DNA of 64,000 nt from contig JAMXBB010000007.1 of assembly GCA_024138015.1 (NCBI GenBank), positions 69,728,593-69,792,592 on the forward strand, read 5' to 3'. The translations under genes were made by a program, and so were the position numbers. The notes under the pieces were generated by a model. It was given only the letters and a program-made list of their open reading frames with translations. It was not told where the DNA came from and ran no database searches. This stretch comes from Lumnitzera littorea (taxonomy: Eukaryota > Streptophyta > Magnoliopsida > Myrtales > Combretaceae). Numbering within the stretch: position 1 is the first letter of the stretch; every line of letters begins with the position of its first letter. Shown here piece after piece: positions 12,560-22,424 of this stretch.

Positions 12560-13059
12560 GTGCGAATTAATAGATCTTCTTAAGAATCTGAGACATTCTT
12601 GTTCTTTGAATAGGTTGAAGTATTGTCCTAATAAGAAGAAGACGGGACCTTCTTAAAGCTTACTTCTTTTCTAGAGCTAGGAGTTTTAGAGTAGGTAAAT
12701 GTCTCTTTATGAGCATAGGGGGTCTCCTTAGATCATGGTTCCTTGTTATCAATAGGAGCTTCAATATTGGCTTCATCATTGTCACCTTTCCCTTAAACCT
12801 CTGTCTTCGCTTCTTCGCCAACTTCTTTATTCCCACTACTGTTGTCATTGTCATCAATGATAGCAAAGTCTAAGCATGATAAATCATAGTTAGGGTAAAC
12901 ATTTAAAGTCTCTTTTCTTGCCTGTTGGACCCCCTATAGAAGCTTCTTTTAGAGCAATTTCTTCTACTATCGACTAGGATTCACGATTTCTAATGTTTCT
13001 TCTACAGAGGGCTTCTTTCTTACCACCTCCTCTAATTTGACAACACAAGACTTGAGCTT

Positions 13060-13330
13060 AGAGCCATTTATCTCCAATTCCTTTATTTACATCCTTAACC
13101 TATCCTCTTAGTCACTCATTGAGGTGATTTTTTGTCCTAACCCAACGTTCCTCTCACTTCTTGCAAAGCTCCTCCTTTAGGTCCTCAATCTCCTTATATA
13201 GCTCTTCATTCTTAGCCTTGAGGCTTGAGACTTCATTGGCCAGCAAGGAATGTGTTAGCTTCTCTACTAAAAGCTCTTCTTTTCCTAGTCTTGGCTTAAA
13301 TTCTCATACTCTCAACCACAATAGTTTGAG
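13060..13330 (-). other. Coiled-coil part of the antisense gene
   Basis: The minus-strand frame is rich in Glu, Lys, Leu and Ala with hydrophobic residues at roughly heptad spacing (ANEVSSLKAKNEELYKEIED, continuing DLKEELCK). This looks like a coiled coil near the C-terminal half of the antisense product. Stops and a frame change occur toward 13100. Confidence 0.5.
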
Positions 13331-14229
13331 CCTTTAAGGAGTTATAACAAAGATGAATAAATCATTTGCTTCTTAGTAAAGTAGCAATATGTAAATATTA
13401 TCTTCCCCATTTCTCTCTCAGTTTCATCAAGAGCTATCGAATCATTGTTTTTAATTTGTATGTAGGAAAAATTCTGTCAATGATAGAACATGAGTCGTAA
13501 ACGAAAAGTTTTTTATTACTTACATCATGTAGCTTGGTGACAATATGACTCTTATTGTAACTACCCATTCTAACATCTTTTTTTGTGATCTCCCTATCCT
13601 AGGTAGAATGACTCCCTCCATTAGTGTTAAGGACTTTGTCCTATCACTTATGGCTGAATCGGTAAGTAATACATTCTAACTCTAGTATGGCACAGAGTAT
13701 TCACCCACTTTGTGGTTAGGTTGGGGATGAACTTGGCCAAACTGATGTTGAGTGCTTTATTTCTTAGAGCTTCCTTCATTCTCTCATCCAGACCTTTGCT
13801 TCTTTTAGACGGAAGTTGATTGATAAGCTCTTTCCTACTTCTTTTTTTGGGACACGGCTTTTTTTTTTTTATTTAGCCTGACTAACCTTCTATTGTCTCT
13901 TAAGGAATGTCTTCAACGCTACTAATACCACCGATCTCTTAGTAAGATTCATCCGTTTTTTCCTCTCAAGGAATGTTTTTTAAGGAAAGGATACCTTAAG
14001 TTGTGTATCCTCAACAACTTCAATCTATTAGTCCCTTGACCCTTATCGACGAGACGAGTACCCTTTTTTGGAGCAATAACTTGCTTCATGGCTTTCTCTT
14101 GGGTAATCTTTTTTGGCATGAGTAATCAAGTGACAAGTGCTTCGATGGCTATACATTTATCAAGTTTTAGCTTCTTAGCCTTTACTTGGGCCAACAATTT
14201 AGCAAGATCTAAGTCACCTTCACCCATGT

Positions 14230-14286
14230 CTATGATAAAGGATACAAGTGTTATAAATTGGAAAGAGAGAAAAATCAAGAACTTAC
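14230..14286 (-). other. Candidate leader intron of antisense gene
   Basis: On minus the donor GTAAGT (14286-14281) is followed by a pyrimidine-rich stretch and ends CATAG at 14230, two bases before an ATG (14227-14225) that opens MGEGDLDLAKLL. At 57 nt it is at the lower limit for plant introns, so this is tentative. Confidence 0.35.
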
Positions 14287-14351
14287 AAGATCTGTGTTGA
14301 GTGAAGCTTAAAGGAAACTATTCTTCCCTCAAGTCATGAGAATGACTTTCC

Positions 14352-14358
14352 TTTTATA
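14352..14358 (-). promoter_or_regulatory. TATA-like box, antisense
   Basis: TATAAAA on minus, about 65 bases upstream of a GTAAGT donor and about 125 bases upstream of the MGEGDLDL start. Spacing suits a promoter for a second, shorter antisense transcript. Confidence 0.35.
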
Positions 14359-14439
14359 GCTCTACTTAGTACGGCAATTACTCTAACACTTAACTTCTTT
14401 TTCAAAAAAGATTAGATCCCCATTCTAATATCGTTTTAT

Positions 14440-14810
14440 TATCCTTTTAGCATCCCTGAAAAACATTTTATTCTTTCTTCTTTCTTGAACTTTTTTAGCT
14501 GTAGCAACATCATTCAGCATCAAGCCAATGTCTTTAGTATGGAGAGGCTTAGTCCATTTGGTCAAAAAATCCAAATCTTCATCCAATATGATAGACATAA
14601 ACTTGTCATGCTACTTATGGATTTTGGACTCCAACTTATAAGTAAATTTTTGCCCATGTCGAGGGGCCACAAAATACCAACCATCGGGTTGTCCCCTTAT
14701 TGTGAAGTATCTAAATAACTAGGGCATGGCCCTAACCTCAATCTCTTCACAAATTTCCTGAATGCTACAAGAAGTCTATAAGTTTTCAGTGAAAACATAC
14801 TTAGGATAAC
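14440..14810 (-). pseudogene. PF04195-like domain exon of antisense gene
   Basis: Follows a candidate 3' splice site at 14811. The minus frame reads YPKYVFTENL, EICEEIEVRAMP, LFRYFTIRGQPDGWYFVAP, then KFTYKLESKIHK and TKWTKPLHTKDIGLMLNDVA. A GWY-F motif followed by a Lys/Trp-rich helix and an aspartate-rich turn is typical of the plant family described as putative gypsy type transposon. Three stops interrupt it, at plausible Gln, Ser/Trp and Trp codons. The assignment is from memory of the family; a profile search would settle it. Confidence 0.45.
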
Positions 14811-14909
14811 CTAGAAATAATTAAACAATTGTATAATAAAAGCATAAAATAGGAAGAACAATCTAAAATCTAGGTATTTCAAATATATATATATATATAT
14901 GAAACTCAC
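14811..14909 (-). other. Candidate intron of antisense gene
   Basis: On minus, GTGAGT at 14909-14904 pairs with TTATTTCTAG ending at 14811, giving 99 nt, a normal plant intron size. It contains a TA run (14881-14900) and a T-rich 3' end. Frame text continues on both sides (GRMRGYVFQET upstream, YPKYVFTEN downstream). Confidence 0.4.
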
Positions 14910-15422
14910 GGTCTCTTGGAAAACATACCCTCTCATCCTCCCTTAGCTTATACAGATTTTATGTCATAGAAAGATCTTGCCATTATTTATTATACTTCGA
15001 GATGAGTGTCTTAATAACACCACTCACTACTCTATCTAGGAATCACTATTATAAGAAACATTACTATACAAATACCTAGCTATAGATCTTCCTTCCCTAT
15101 CATCTAAATAGTTATCTACTAGAAGAGCGTTGATGCAAATGAGTTTTTCCCATTGCTCTATTGTGCTATTTGTTGAACTACTTGAAGAACTTGCCGAATT
15201 GTTTCTTTTTTGGGTGGCAGAAGTAGCCTTGACACAATTGCTTTAGATTCTGAAAGTATAAATCGACAAATGACACTTCGAACCATACCTGATTGAAGTT
15301 ATATGAGGAAATCACAAGCTAGATGAAAACTTGCAAAACGAAATGTCGAAAGCAAATGGAAATTCTGAAAGTGAATACAAATGAGAAAAGAGTGAGAAAT
15401 CTTTATCAGTATGGAAAAACCC

Positions 15423-15430
15423 TTTATATA
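15423..15430 (-). promoter_or_regulatory. TATA-like box at start of antisense gene
   Basis: TATATAAA on minus, about 190 bases upstream of the first coherent antisense protein text. A 46-bp block including it (15402-15447) was copied to 16490-16535. Confidence 0.4.
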
Positions 15431-15807
15431 TGAACAATCTCTCTTCGTAACCCTAATATGATTCTAATAGGAATGCGGTTTTGATTAGATGGTCAAGTAT
15501 GGATTGATAACATGTATTATGTATAAGGAATCTAACAGTCATTGTGTTTATGACAATTATTATCCCCTACAATGTAATGATGGCTAAGATGATGATTATC
15601 ACACTTGCTACCATAAAAAAGTGAATAGGTGAGAAAGTTAAAAGATTGTGACCATTTACTTAAGATGCGATTCGTTGTAGTTTAAAATTGAAAATCAAAC
15701 CTTCCCACATCACTCAGCATTTAGGAAACTCATTTTAGTCCTAACTATCCAAGTGCTCAAACTGAACATTAAGCTTTATTTACTCCCATAGTCGAATTCT
15801 TGACTAC

Positions 15808-15824
15808 AGGAGTTGAGAGGCAAA
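15808..15824 (+). promoter_or_regulatory. Polypurine tract of Tat element
   Basis: AGGAGTTGAGAGGCAAA lies directly before TGTTGATAG, the start of the 3' LTR. It is the expected plus-strand primer position. Confidence 0.6.
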
Positions 15825-16310
15825 TGTTGATAGTTGGATTTCACTCTAAAAATATCAACCAGCCATTTGGTTTCTAAGAAGATGAATAATACTGGTCCTG
15901 ATTAATTCCAACTTAGACTTAATCCACTTGATGGGCCTTGAAGGCCAACTTGATAATATGTTTGGTTTAAACTTTTGGAAAGTGGTATGAATGGTTATGA
16001 TTTAGGATAATCTCATTACATAATCACCTACTACTCTTATATTTCAGACATGTGCTTGATTACAAGATCTCTACGTGGCCTACGACCAATGATTAACTAC
16101 TATTTCAGACACCTGATGTTGGCTTATAAATACGAAGAGAAAGCATTGTAAGAACTTTCGAACGACCTTTAACTCTATATTCATTTGCTTATCTCTTTCT
16201 AAAACAATTACTAACTTAGGCATCAAAATGGCTACATTGGATTAACCCTAATATGACTTAACCTCTTGTATTTTTGCAAGAATAAGATCTTACCCTAAAA
16301 TCACTTGACA
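15825..16310 (+). repeat. 3' LTR of Tat element
   Basis: Starts TGTTGATAG and ends CTTGACA (486 bp). It aligns along its length with 3396-3842 plus 7561-7600. A TATA box TATAAATA lies at 16125-16132, where the 5' copy has decayed. Divergence between the two LTRs is visible by eye at many sites, so the insertion is old. This copy preserves the empty site of the solo LTR in the 5' copy. Confidence 0.85.
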
Positions 16311-16565
16311 ATATCTACCATATTAGGATAGTATGGAATATGCAATGGTTGGACCAGATCTAATTAATCAAATGACTGAGAATGTAAAGATTATATGATA
16401 GCGGATGAAGGAAGCTTAAGATCATTACAAGAGTTGGGTAGATTTGAAAAGAAAGTCAATGTAGATTGAAGTAGGAGATCATGTTCATGTTTATCAATAT
16501 GGAAAAACCCTTTATATATGAACAATCTCTCATCGATATATTAATCCATTTGAGGTATTAGAGAA
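16311..16565 (+). pseudogene. Chromovirus integrase C-terminus, right part
   Basis: Continues the pol interrupted at 3395. Reads EYAMVGPDLINQMTENVKII (16331), then RMKEA-DHYKSWVDLKRKSM and IEVGDHVHV (to about 16489), the standard integrase C-terminal GDHV motif. After a 46-bp foreign block it gives RYINPFEVLEKV (about 16533-16566), the following conserved PFE segment. No LTR of this element is seen; another family's LTR begins immediately after. Confidence 0.8.
16490..16535. repeat. 46-bp templated insertion
   Basis: Matches 15402-15447 at 44 of 46 positions in the same orientation (TTTATCA-TATGGAAAAACCC and onward). It replaces the middle of the integrase C-terminal segment. The likely origin is filler DNA copied during break repair. 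Confidence 0.7.
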
Positions 16566-17424
16566 AGTGGACAACTTGTTGATTGGAATCAGCCCCTTGG
16601 ATTAATCACACTTAGCCAAGCTAGAGGACTCTAAGGACTTACGCATATAATATTAGCTCAAAGCCATATTCAAGATGGAGATTCCTATATTGAATTGATC
16701 TCCTACTAACTTAACTGTCAGAACCTCACGTGTGCTAGACTTGCTCCTATTGAGCAGTTGTTCTTTGGCAGGACATCCAGGAGGACAACTATAAGACCAT
16801 CTAAACTAATATCTCGAGTCAACTACAAGCATTTGACCCCAACTCAAGGTGATTACTTTGTAGTAGGACTGGCTAGCTCGTGACTTGATCTAGATTAGGT
16901 CGACCCTTGACTGCAAGCACTTTTCTGTTTCATCTACTTTGTATCATATTTCTAATGTCCAACCACTAAGCGATGCGTATCTTCTGAGATAAAATTCCAC
17001 TTTTCAATACTAAATATTCTTTGTCTCTTTTACCCCTTTCATATATTTTATGTAACTTAATTGTAAGAATACCCTTTTTTTCTTTTCATACATATAAAGC
17101 AACCCTAGTGGATGGGCATATAAACCCCCACTTACTTGTACAGACAATTGATCATCAATAGAGAAATTGTTCATGTCTCCTTTGAGTAATCTTAGTATTC
17201 TCATTATCCTTCAACTCTTATCTATTCCCTTTAGTAAGGAGTAGTGGCAAGTGACCTTTCAATTCTGACTAGTATGTCATATTTGGCGAATTGTAGGCCG
17301 AGTAGGATTGAGTGGTGCATCGTATCTATTTGGTAGCTACCTATATTTTGCTAGCTTTTCTTTTGTTCCTTTTGGTTCACTTCATTGTGGTACCTCTTCA
17401 TATCTCCAACCCTGAAGACGTATC
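16566..17424 (+). repeat. LTR of Ty3/gypsy family F, copy 1
   Basis: Aligns with about 27605-28385 through its whole length (AGCCAAGCTA-AGGACTC, GGAGTAGTGGCAAGTGACC and others). It carries a TATA box (TATAAA, 17119-17124) in a GATGGGCATATAAACCC context repeated in copy 2. A primer-binding site follows at once, so it acts as a 5' LTR. The left boundary is approximate. Confidence 0.8.
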
Positions 17425-17432
17425 AACTTCAT

Positions 17433-17444
17433 TGGTATCAGAAC
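17433..17444 (+). promoter_or_regulatory. Primer-binding site, initiator Met tRNA type
   Basis: TGGTATCAGAAC follows the LTR by a few bases. The usual plant site is TGGTATCAGAGC, complementary to the 3' end of initiator Met tRNA. One base differs. Confidence 0.8.
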
Positions 17445-18209
17445 ATGGTGCCGAGAGGGAGTGTGAGAAGTTGCAATGAAGTTATTAGTTCGTTTTGCTG
17501 TTATTGGCTACTGTGCTCCTTCTATAGCTGCTACAGTATGTTCGCATGGAGTAAGTTTGGGATTATGAGCTGTGTAGTAAAGATTTGCGTGTTGTTAAGT
17601 TTGATTTCATTATTTCTCTATTCTTTCCTTGTTTTTCATCACAAAAGCAGAGCAAGTTCATTTGTATTCTATTTAAGTTGTTATTGGGTATTAAGATTGT
17701 TGGTGTGCTAGTCGAGATTTTAGGAATTACAAAAGTGTTGTTTCCTCTATATTGTGTTGTTAATCTATTTCAGAGACGATGTATCATGTTAGATTTTAGT
17801 GTCCAAGGTGTTGTTAGTAACCAGAGTAGTGGTGCACAAGCTGGTTATAGTCATAATGGTGATAACACCCTAGGGTTAGTTGATGACAAACTTGATAGAG
17901 TCACTCAAGTCACAGCAATGCAAGTTAATTGGCAACAACCTCAAAGTATACCGTTGCACAACCTACCAAAAAATCTCCAAGAGAGAGGTTATGACTAAGG
18001 TAGTCGAGCCCATCACCTAGTTCAACCCCCCTTGAGTTAGAGGAGTTGCTGACCTAGCTACTGGACAAAGATTAGAGTTAGAGGAAATTAAGGAAGATGA
18101 TGAGGAGGATGATGCCTAAGAGTACGGAGAGGAGAAAGAAGAGGCTGGTTATTACTGAGCATTAAAGCGAGGACCCCAAGCTCTACGAGGACTACATAAT
18201 GTTAAGGCC
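17445..18209 (+). pseudogene. Leader and gag N-terminus of F1
   Basis: Two long open frames overlap here (17385-17711 and 17585-17998), Phe/Leu/Ser-rich at first and probably non-coding leader. From 17788 the second becomes gag-like: MLDFSVQGVVSNQSSG, QAGYSHNGDNTLG, then DRVTQVTAMQVNW. After a stop at 17996 an acidic linker (EEIKEDDEEDDA, about 18080-18116) leads into the gag core. Copy F2 has lost this part. Confidence 0.5.
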
Positions 18210-18965
18210 CAAATCCTACCCTTTAGTAGAAGTGGAGATGTAGATGAATATTTGGAGTGAGAAGAGAAGGTAGAGAAGGTGTTCAATTGTTATGAATATA
18301 TAGAAGCTATGAAAGTTTGACTTACTGCACTTGAGTTCTCTAGGTATGTTACTATGTGATGGAAAAATATAAATACAACTAAAGCAAGGGATGGAAGACA
18401 AGATATAAGGACCTAGGATGAGATGAAAAGATTGCTAAGGGGTAAATTTATGCCCAAGACCTACCTGTAGGATACGTTTACAAAGCTATAAGAACTTTAT
18501 CAAGGAGGCTAATCAATTGATGATTATGTGAAAGAGTTCTAAATGCTCATGATTTAGGCCGATGTAGAAGAACCTGAGGCTTGTACAGTATCAAGGTTCA
18601 TTTCTAGATTTAGATTTGAGATTCATAACATTGTAGAAATGCTAAGTTTTTATACCTTGGAAGAGGCAATAAAAATAGCATAAAGAGTCAAAAAGCAGAG
18701 GAAAAGTGCTTAGGTCGACTTGGGCAAACATTCTCCCAAGTCCCTACTCCGTACTAACTTGTTGAAGCTAAGTCGAGCTCAAGAATGACCGACCTAATGA
18801 TAGCTAAGCAAGCTAGTAGGGTCGAGTAGATTAGCTAGGCCAAACCAAGGTTAGGTTGACCCTGAGAATATATGAGAAGGGACAAACCTCCAGACAGAAG
18901 ACTAATAAAGTGAAGTGCTTTAAATGCTTTGGCTTTGAACATATGGCAGCTAAGTGTTTGACCCA
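18210..18965 (+). pseudogene. Gag of family F, copy 1
   Basis: Capsid-type gag. Conserved text: SGDVDEYLE (18233) with a following Trp lost to a stop, EEKVEKVFNCYEYIEAMKV, LTALEFSRYVTM, DEMKRLLRGKFMPKTYL (about 18417), SIDDYVKEF, then DVEEPEACTVSRFISRF. The CCHC zinc knuckle is intact: CFKCFGFEHMAAKC at 18919-18960. The pattern matches retrotrans_gag of plant chromovirus-like Ty3/gypsy elements. Many Trp, Gln and Leu codons are stops. Confidence 0.8.
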
Positions 18966-19079
18966 ATGTATTATGGTAGTCTGAAAAAATATAATCGATA
19001 GCACTGACGAGAGCGAGCCTGAGGAGGAAAACACTGTTAAAAAAGCTAAAGTCGAAGAGGAACAGGAGACTTATATCTA

Positions 19080-19530
19080 TGCCGACTAAGGAGAAGTGAT
19101 AACCCTAGTGTTGAGATAAGTACTGAGTTCTTTGTTAAACTCCGATGAAGATCAAAGAGAGAATTTATTCCATACAAAGTATACTATCAAGGACCAATTA
19201 TGTACAATCATTTGTGCATAATCCTTTGTGTAGAGGTTAAGACTGTTGACCTTTAAGCATCCCTGACCTTACGAGTTACAATGGCTTCATGTTAAAGGTA
19301 CCTTGCACATGACGGAACAAGTAACCATACTGTTTAGCATTGGAAACATGTACAAGGATGAAGTAGTTTATAATGTCATTCCCATGGGAGCTTTACATTT
19401 GTTACTAGGATGACCTTGGTTATTCGACTAGCGTATTCTTCATGATGGGTATAAGAACACAAATGCCTTTGTTAAGGATGGAAAGAAAATTATGTTGCAG
19501 CCCATGAACCCATTCTAAGTGAATGAGACC
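19080..19530 (+). pseudogene. Protease of family F, copy 1, active site deleted
   Basis: Contains RNK-type text leading to a GNMYKDEVVYNVIPMGALHL-like segment (about 19342-19402; motifs YKDEV and IPMGALHLLLG) and HDGYKNTNAFVKD (about 19442), the standard end of this protease. Around 19203-19222 it lacks nine codons present in copy 2, including the DGGS active site, so this copy could never have been active after that deletion. Confidence 0.75.
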
Positions 19531-19569
19531 TATAATTAGCTCACTCGAGCTAATAAAAAGGAAACCTTA

Positions 19570-20134
19570 GTGATGAGCTAAAGAGAGCTCTGAGATGCTA
19601 AAAAGGCCAATAAGCCTATGTTTCTGTTAGTCCGAAGATTGTTGGAGATGAGAGATTTGGAAGATGTTCTTGATGAGATCTGAAACTTGCTAAATGAGTT
19701 TTCTAATTTGTTTCCCAAAGAATTGCCCAAAGGACTATTGAGGCATAGAGCACTGCATTGATCAACAACCAGGCACTGCCTTATCAAACCGACCTGCATA
19801 CAAAATAAACGTTAGGTAAGTTGAAGGCAGGTAAATGAACTCATAAAGCAAGAGTATGCGAGAGAGAGAATGAGCCCTTGTGCAATACTAACTCTAATCG
19901 TCTCGAAGAAAGATGGTTCATGGTGAATGTGCATCAATAACCAAGTAATTAACCGAATTACTATCAAGTACAGATATCTGATACCAAGGCTTGATGATAT
20001 CCTGATGACATGTTGGATGAGTACCATGGTGCCGAAATGTTTTCAAAGATTGATCTATGAAGTGGCTACCACCAAATTCATATGTGATTGAGAGATGAGT
20101 GGAAGACTGCCTTGAAGACTAAGTATAGATTAAT
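19570..20134 (+). pseudogene. Reverse transcriptase of family F, copy 1, truncated
   Basis: Reads MFLLVRRLLEMRDLEDV (19619), LLNEFSNLFPKELPKGLL (19688), then AILTLIVSKKDGSW-MCINNQ (about 19883), ITIKYRYLIPRLDDIL (about 19958) and RDEWKTALKTKYRL (about 20090). It ends there, before the MPFGL and YxDD motifs, at a reverse-oriented LTR. The remainder is not seen beyond that LTR. Confidence 0.8.
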
Positions 20135-22301
20135 ATCGAACCTGGTTTTTCACCCTCCCGTTTATTTTCAAAATAGGTCTTTTTTAAATCGATTAATACT
20201 AAATCCTTACCCATTTAATATTGACCTCGACTAGGGTTTCAATGAACCTAATTCTTTTTACATTTTTGAAAGTACTATGGAGTTGCTACCCGACCGGAGT
20301 CGAGAAAAAGAGTTAAGTTATAACCAATTGGGTAGATTAGTTATAACTTAGCTACAGGTCTATCGATTAAACCATTTTATAAAACGCTTTTTTTGAAAAC
20401 TAGAGATCTAGATCCGGGGGCTAATTTATTAAAACCTAAACAAGTATTACTTTTTAACTTCCCAAATTTAACTTCGCTTTTCAAATATATCCTTTTTTTT
20501 TTAATTTCTAAATGACTTATCATATTATACGCAACTAAAATTAATCAATTTACATGAACATCTAAAAATGGAGAAAATAAAACTTTTCATATTTTAAGTC
20601 GCCCATATTGACATACGGGTGCCTATGTACTCACTATTTGGAATTAGACTTCCGTAGCTCATTCACCAAAAGCATAGCAGGTTGAATAGATTTTAATTTT
20701 TAAAAACCAGTTAGGTTTACGTTTTTAGTCATTTTGATTTATTTGAGGAAATTTCCTAAAGGATCTTAAATCAAGTTTTATGAAAAATTCTAAAGTTCTC
20801 TAATTTGGAAAGGGTTGATTTTATTTTATTTATTTGGAAAATAGGTTTTTCCTAAGTAATAAAATGGTTTCGTTTTTTTACTTTCCTTATTTTATTTTAT
20901 TTTTATTTTCTTAATAAAACATACAAAAATAAATAAATAACTTATACTTCCTCTTCTTTTCCTTTCTTCTTTTTTTTTTTTTCCATTTTCTTTCTTTTTT
21001 CTTTTTTCTTTTTTATATTACAATAAGTTACATGAATAAAAAAAAAACTGAAAATAAATAAATAAATAAAAGGAAAAATGAAACATAGCAAAACCAAAAC
21101 AAGGGGCTTCGGACCATAAGAGAAGTGCGGGTTATATATGGGGTCTTTAGGTCGGTCGGGTTAGACATAGGTCAAACCAACTCGACACTTGCTATGCACA
21201 TGTGTAGTGGAATATGCAGTGGAGACTGTAGTGGGTAAATCCAAGGTGTTTTGAGATGATTTTTATGAGGGTAAGGATAGATTTGTAGTTTTTGAATTAG
21301 ACTTAAGGGGTCTAGGAGTGGTGCCATGGCCTAGTTTAGTTGGCAGTAGTGGTCGATACTTGGAGCGGTAGTATGTGTGGGTTCGTGATTGGGGGGTCTG
21401 GTCGCATCAAAGTTGGGTTCGTGCAAGAGGGTGAGGTTAGGGAGTTTTTATGGTCGTCGGAGGTATGGTAGGCATGGGTGGCGACATGTGTTGTGGTGTT
21501 TGGGAAGGATGTAGTAGTGGTCAGTTGTTTGTTTTGTTTTCGTAGCTATAGATGTATGTGTAGTGTGGTGTCACAAGGGGAACATAGGGCTACTATTGCT
21601 AGTAGCTTGAGTTGTGGATCATATGGTAGTGGAGTGAGTAGTAGTATTTGGGTTTAGTTAGAAAATTAGGGTTGAGGGTAGAGCTTGGTCTGTAGGTCAT
21701 GCGGCTTTGGTTCATTATATGTGAGAGAAGGATGGTATAGAGAGAGTTGATCGGGGTGTGGTGTATTCAGGAGTGGACAGTAAGCGTGGGTCTTGGGGTT
21801 TGTTGTGCGAGAGAGAGAGAGAGTGACCATCGAGAGAGAAGGTAAGGTTTGTTTATGGCCTGTATATGTATGGTTTTAGCCAATGAGGGGGAGAGGGTTC
21901 GAAAGAGAGAAGATGAGGATCCATGAGAGTAGGCTAGAGGGAGAGTGGTAATGGGGAGCTAGAGGGGGTCGGTTTCGAGAGAGAGAGAAAGAGAGAGAGA
22001 ATGTGTGGTCTGTGCTTTTTTTTTTTCTCATAGACCCCTACTGTCTGCATGTAAGTGTGTATATATTTTTGAAAATGAATTCCACTACCCCAAAACCCCC
22101 CTACCCCCTACCTTTGTTTGACAATATGATCTTTTTTAAAATGAGAAAGTGAAGGGAAGAAAAGGAAAGAGGAGAAGAAAATTTATTGTCACGACCAATC
22201 ATAAAGCGCCAAGTGTTGCAATTAGATACGTGTCTTAATGAGGCCTTGACATGTAGCAACACGCAGAGCTTGAAAAAAGGAAAAGATAAAAAACTACCTT
22301 C

Positions 22302-22381
22302 ATGCCTCTAGTGAGTTTTAAACTTGTGATCTCTAGCTAAGTCCATACACTTAGTCTAAGTGTTTTACCATTAGGTCATTG
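22302..22381 (-). other. tRNA-like (pol III A/B box) segment inside LTR A
   Basis: On minus: TGACCTAATGGTAAAACACT resembles an A-box region and AGTTTAAAACTCACTAG a decayed B box, about 40 bases apart. This arrangement is found in tRNA-derived SINEs and in some LTRs. No tRNA fold or anticodon could be made, so it is not a tRNA gene. Confidence 0.35.
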
Positions 22382-22393
22382 GCTTATGCCTTA

Positions 22394-22424
22394 TCCATAT
22401 GTACAATTAAATTGCACATATGGA
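22394..22424. repeat. Short perfect-looking hairpin
   Basis: TCCATATGTACAATT and AATTGCACATATGGA form a 15-bp stem with one mismatch around a one-base centre. Confidence 0.75.

Larger units (their letters stand above)
12560..15440 (-). pseudogene. Antisense gene of the Tat element, decayed, possibly spliced
   Basis: Read on minus, this region has long coherent protein-like text, although all pol domains are on plus. From the 5' end: ATSATQKRNNSASS and IEQWEKLICINALLVDNYLD (about 15235-15105); a domain with GQPDGWYFVAPRHGQKF and FMSIILDEDLDFLTKW (about 14690-14545) resembling the Pfam family called putative gypsy type transposon (PF04195); MGEGDLDLAKLLAQVKAKKL (from 14227); RSRKELINQLPSKRSKGLDE (about 13840-13780); and a heptad-like segment ANEVSSLKAKNEELYKEIED (about 13240-13180). 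Antisense extra ORFs are known from Tat-lineage elements such as Grande. TATA-like boxes and GT...AG pairs on this strand suggest one or two transcripts. In-frame stops make it a pseudogene. Confidence 0.6.
3396..16310 (+). mobile_element. Tat-lineage Ty3/gypsy retrotransposon, degenerate, nested
   Basis: Element bounded by related LTRs (3396-7600, itself interrupted, and 15825-16310). In order it holds protease, RT, RNase H, a second RNase H-like domain and integrase on plus, then a long 3' region with an antisense gene, then a purine-rich tract and the 3' LTR. The double RNase H and the protease and RT wording fit the Tat lineage. It is inserted in the integrase of a chromovirus, whose frame continues after 16310. 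Without the 3.7-kb solo LTR the element is about 9.2 kb. Gag is nearly gone, and stops and frameshifts fill every domain. The target duplication is not clean: CCTAT (3391-3395) may match CCATAT (16318-16323). Confidence 0.8.

Noticed and set aside
17585..17787. Phe/Leu-rich N-terminal part of the 137-codon ORF as a membrane protein
   Set aside because: It lies in the retrotransposon leader just after a primer-binding site, and the hydrophobic text follows from T-rich sequence.
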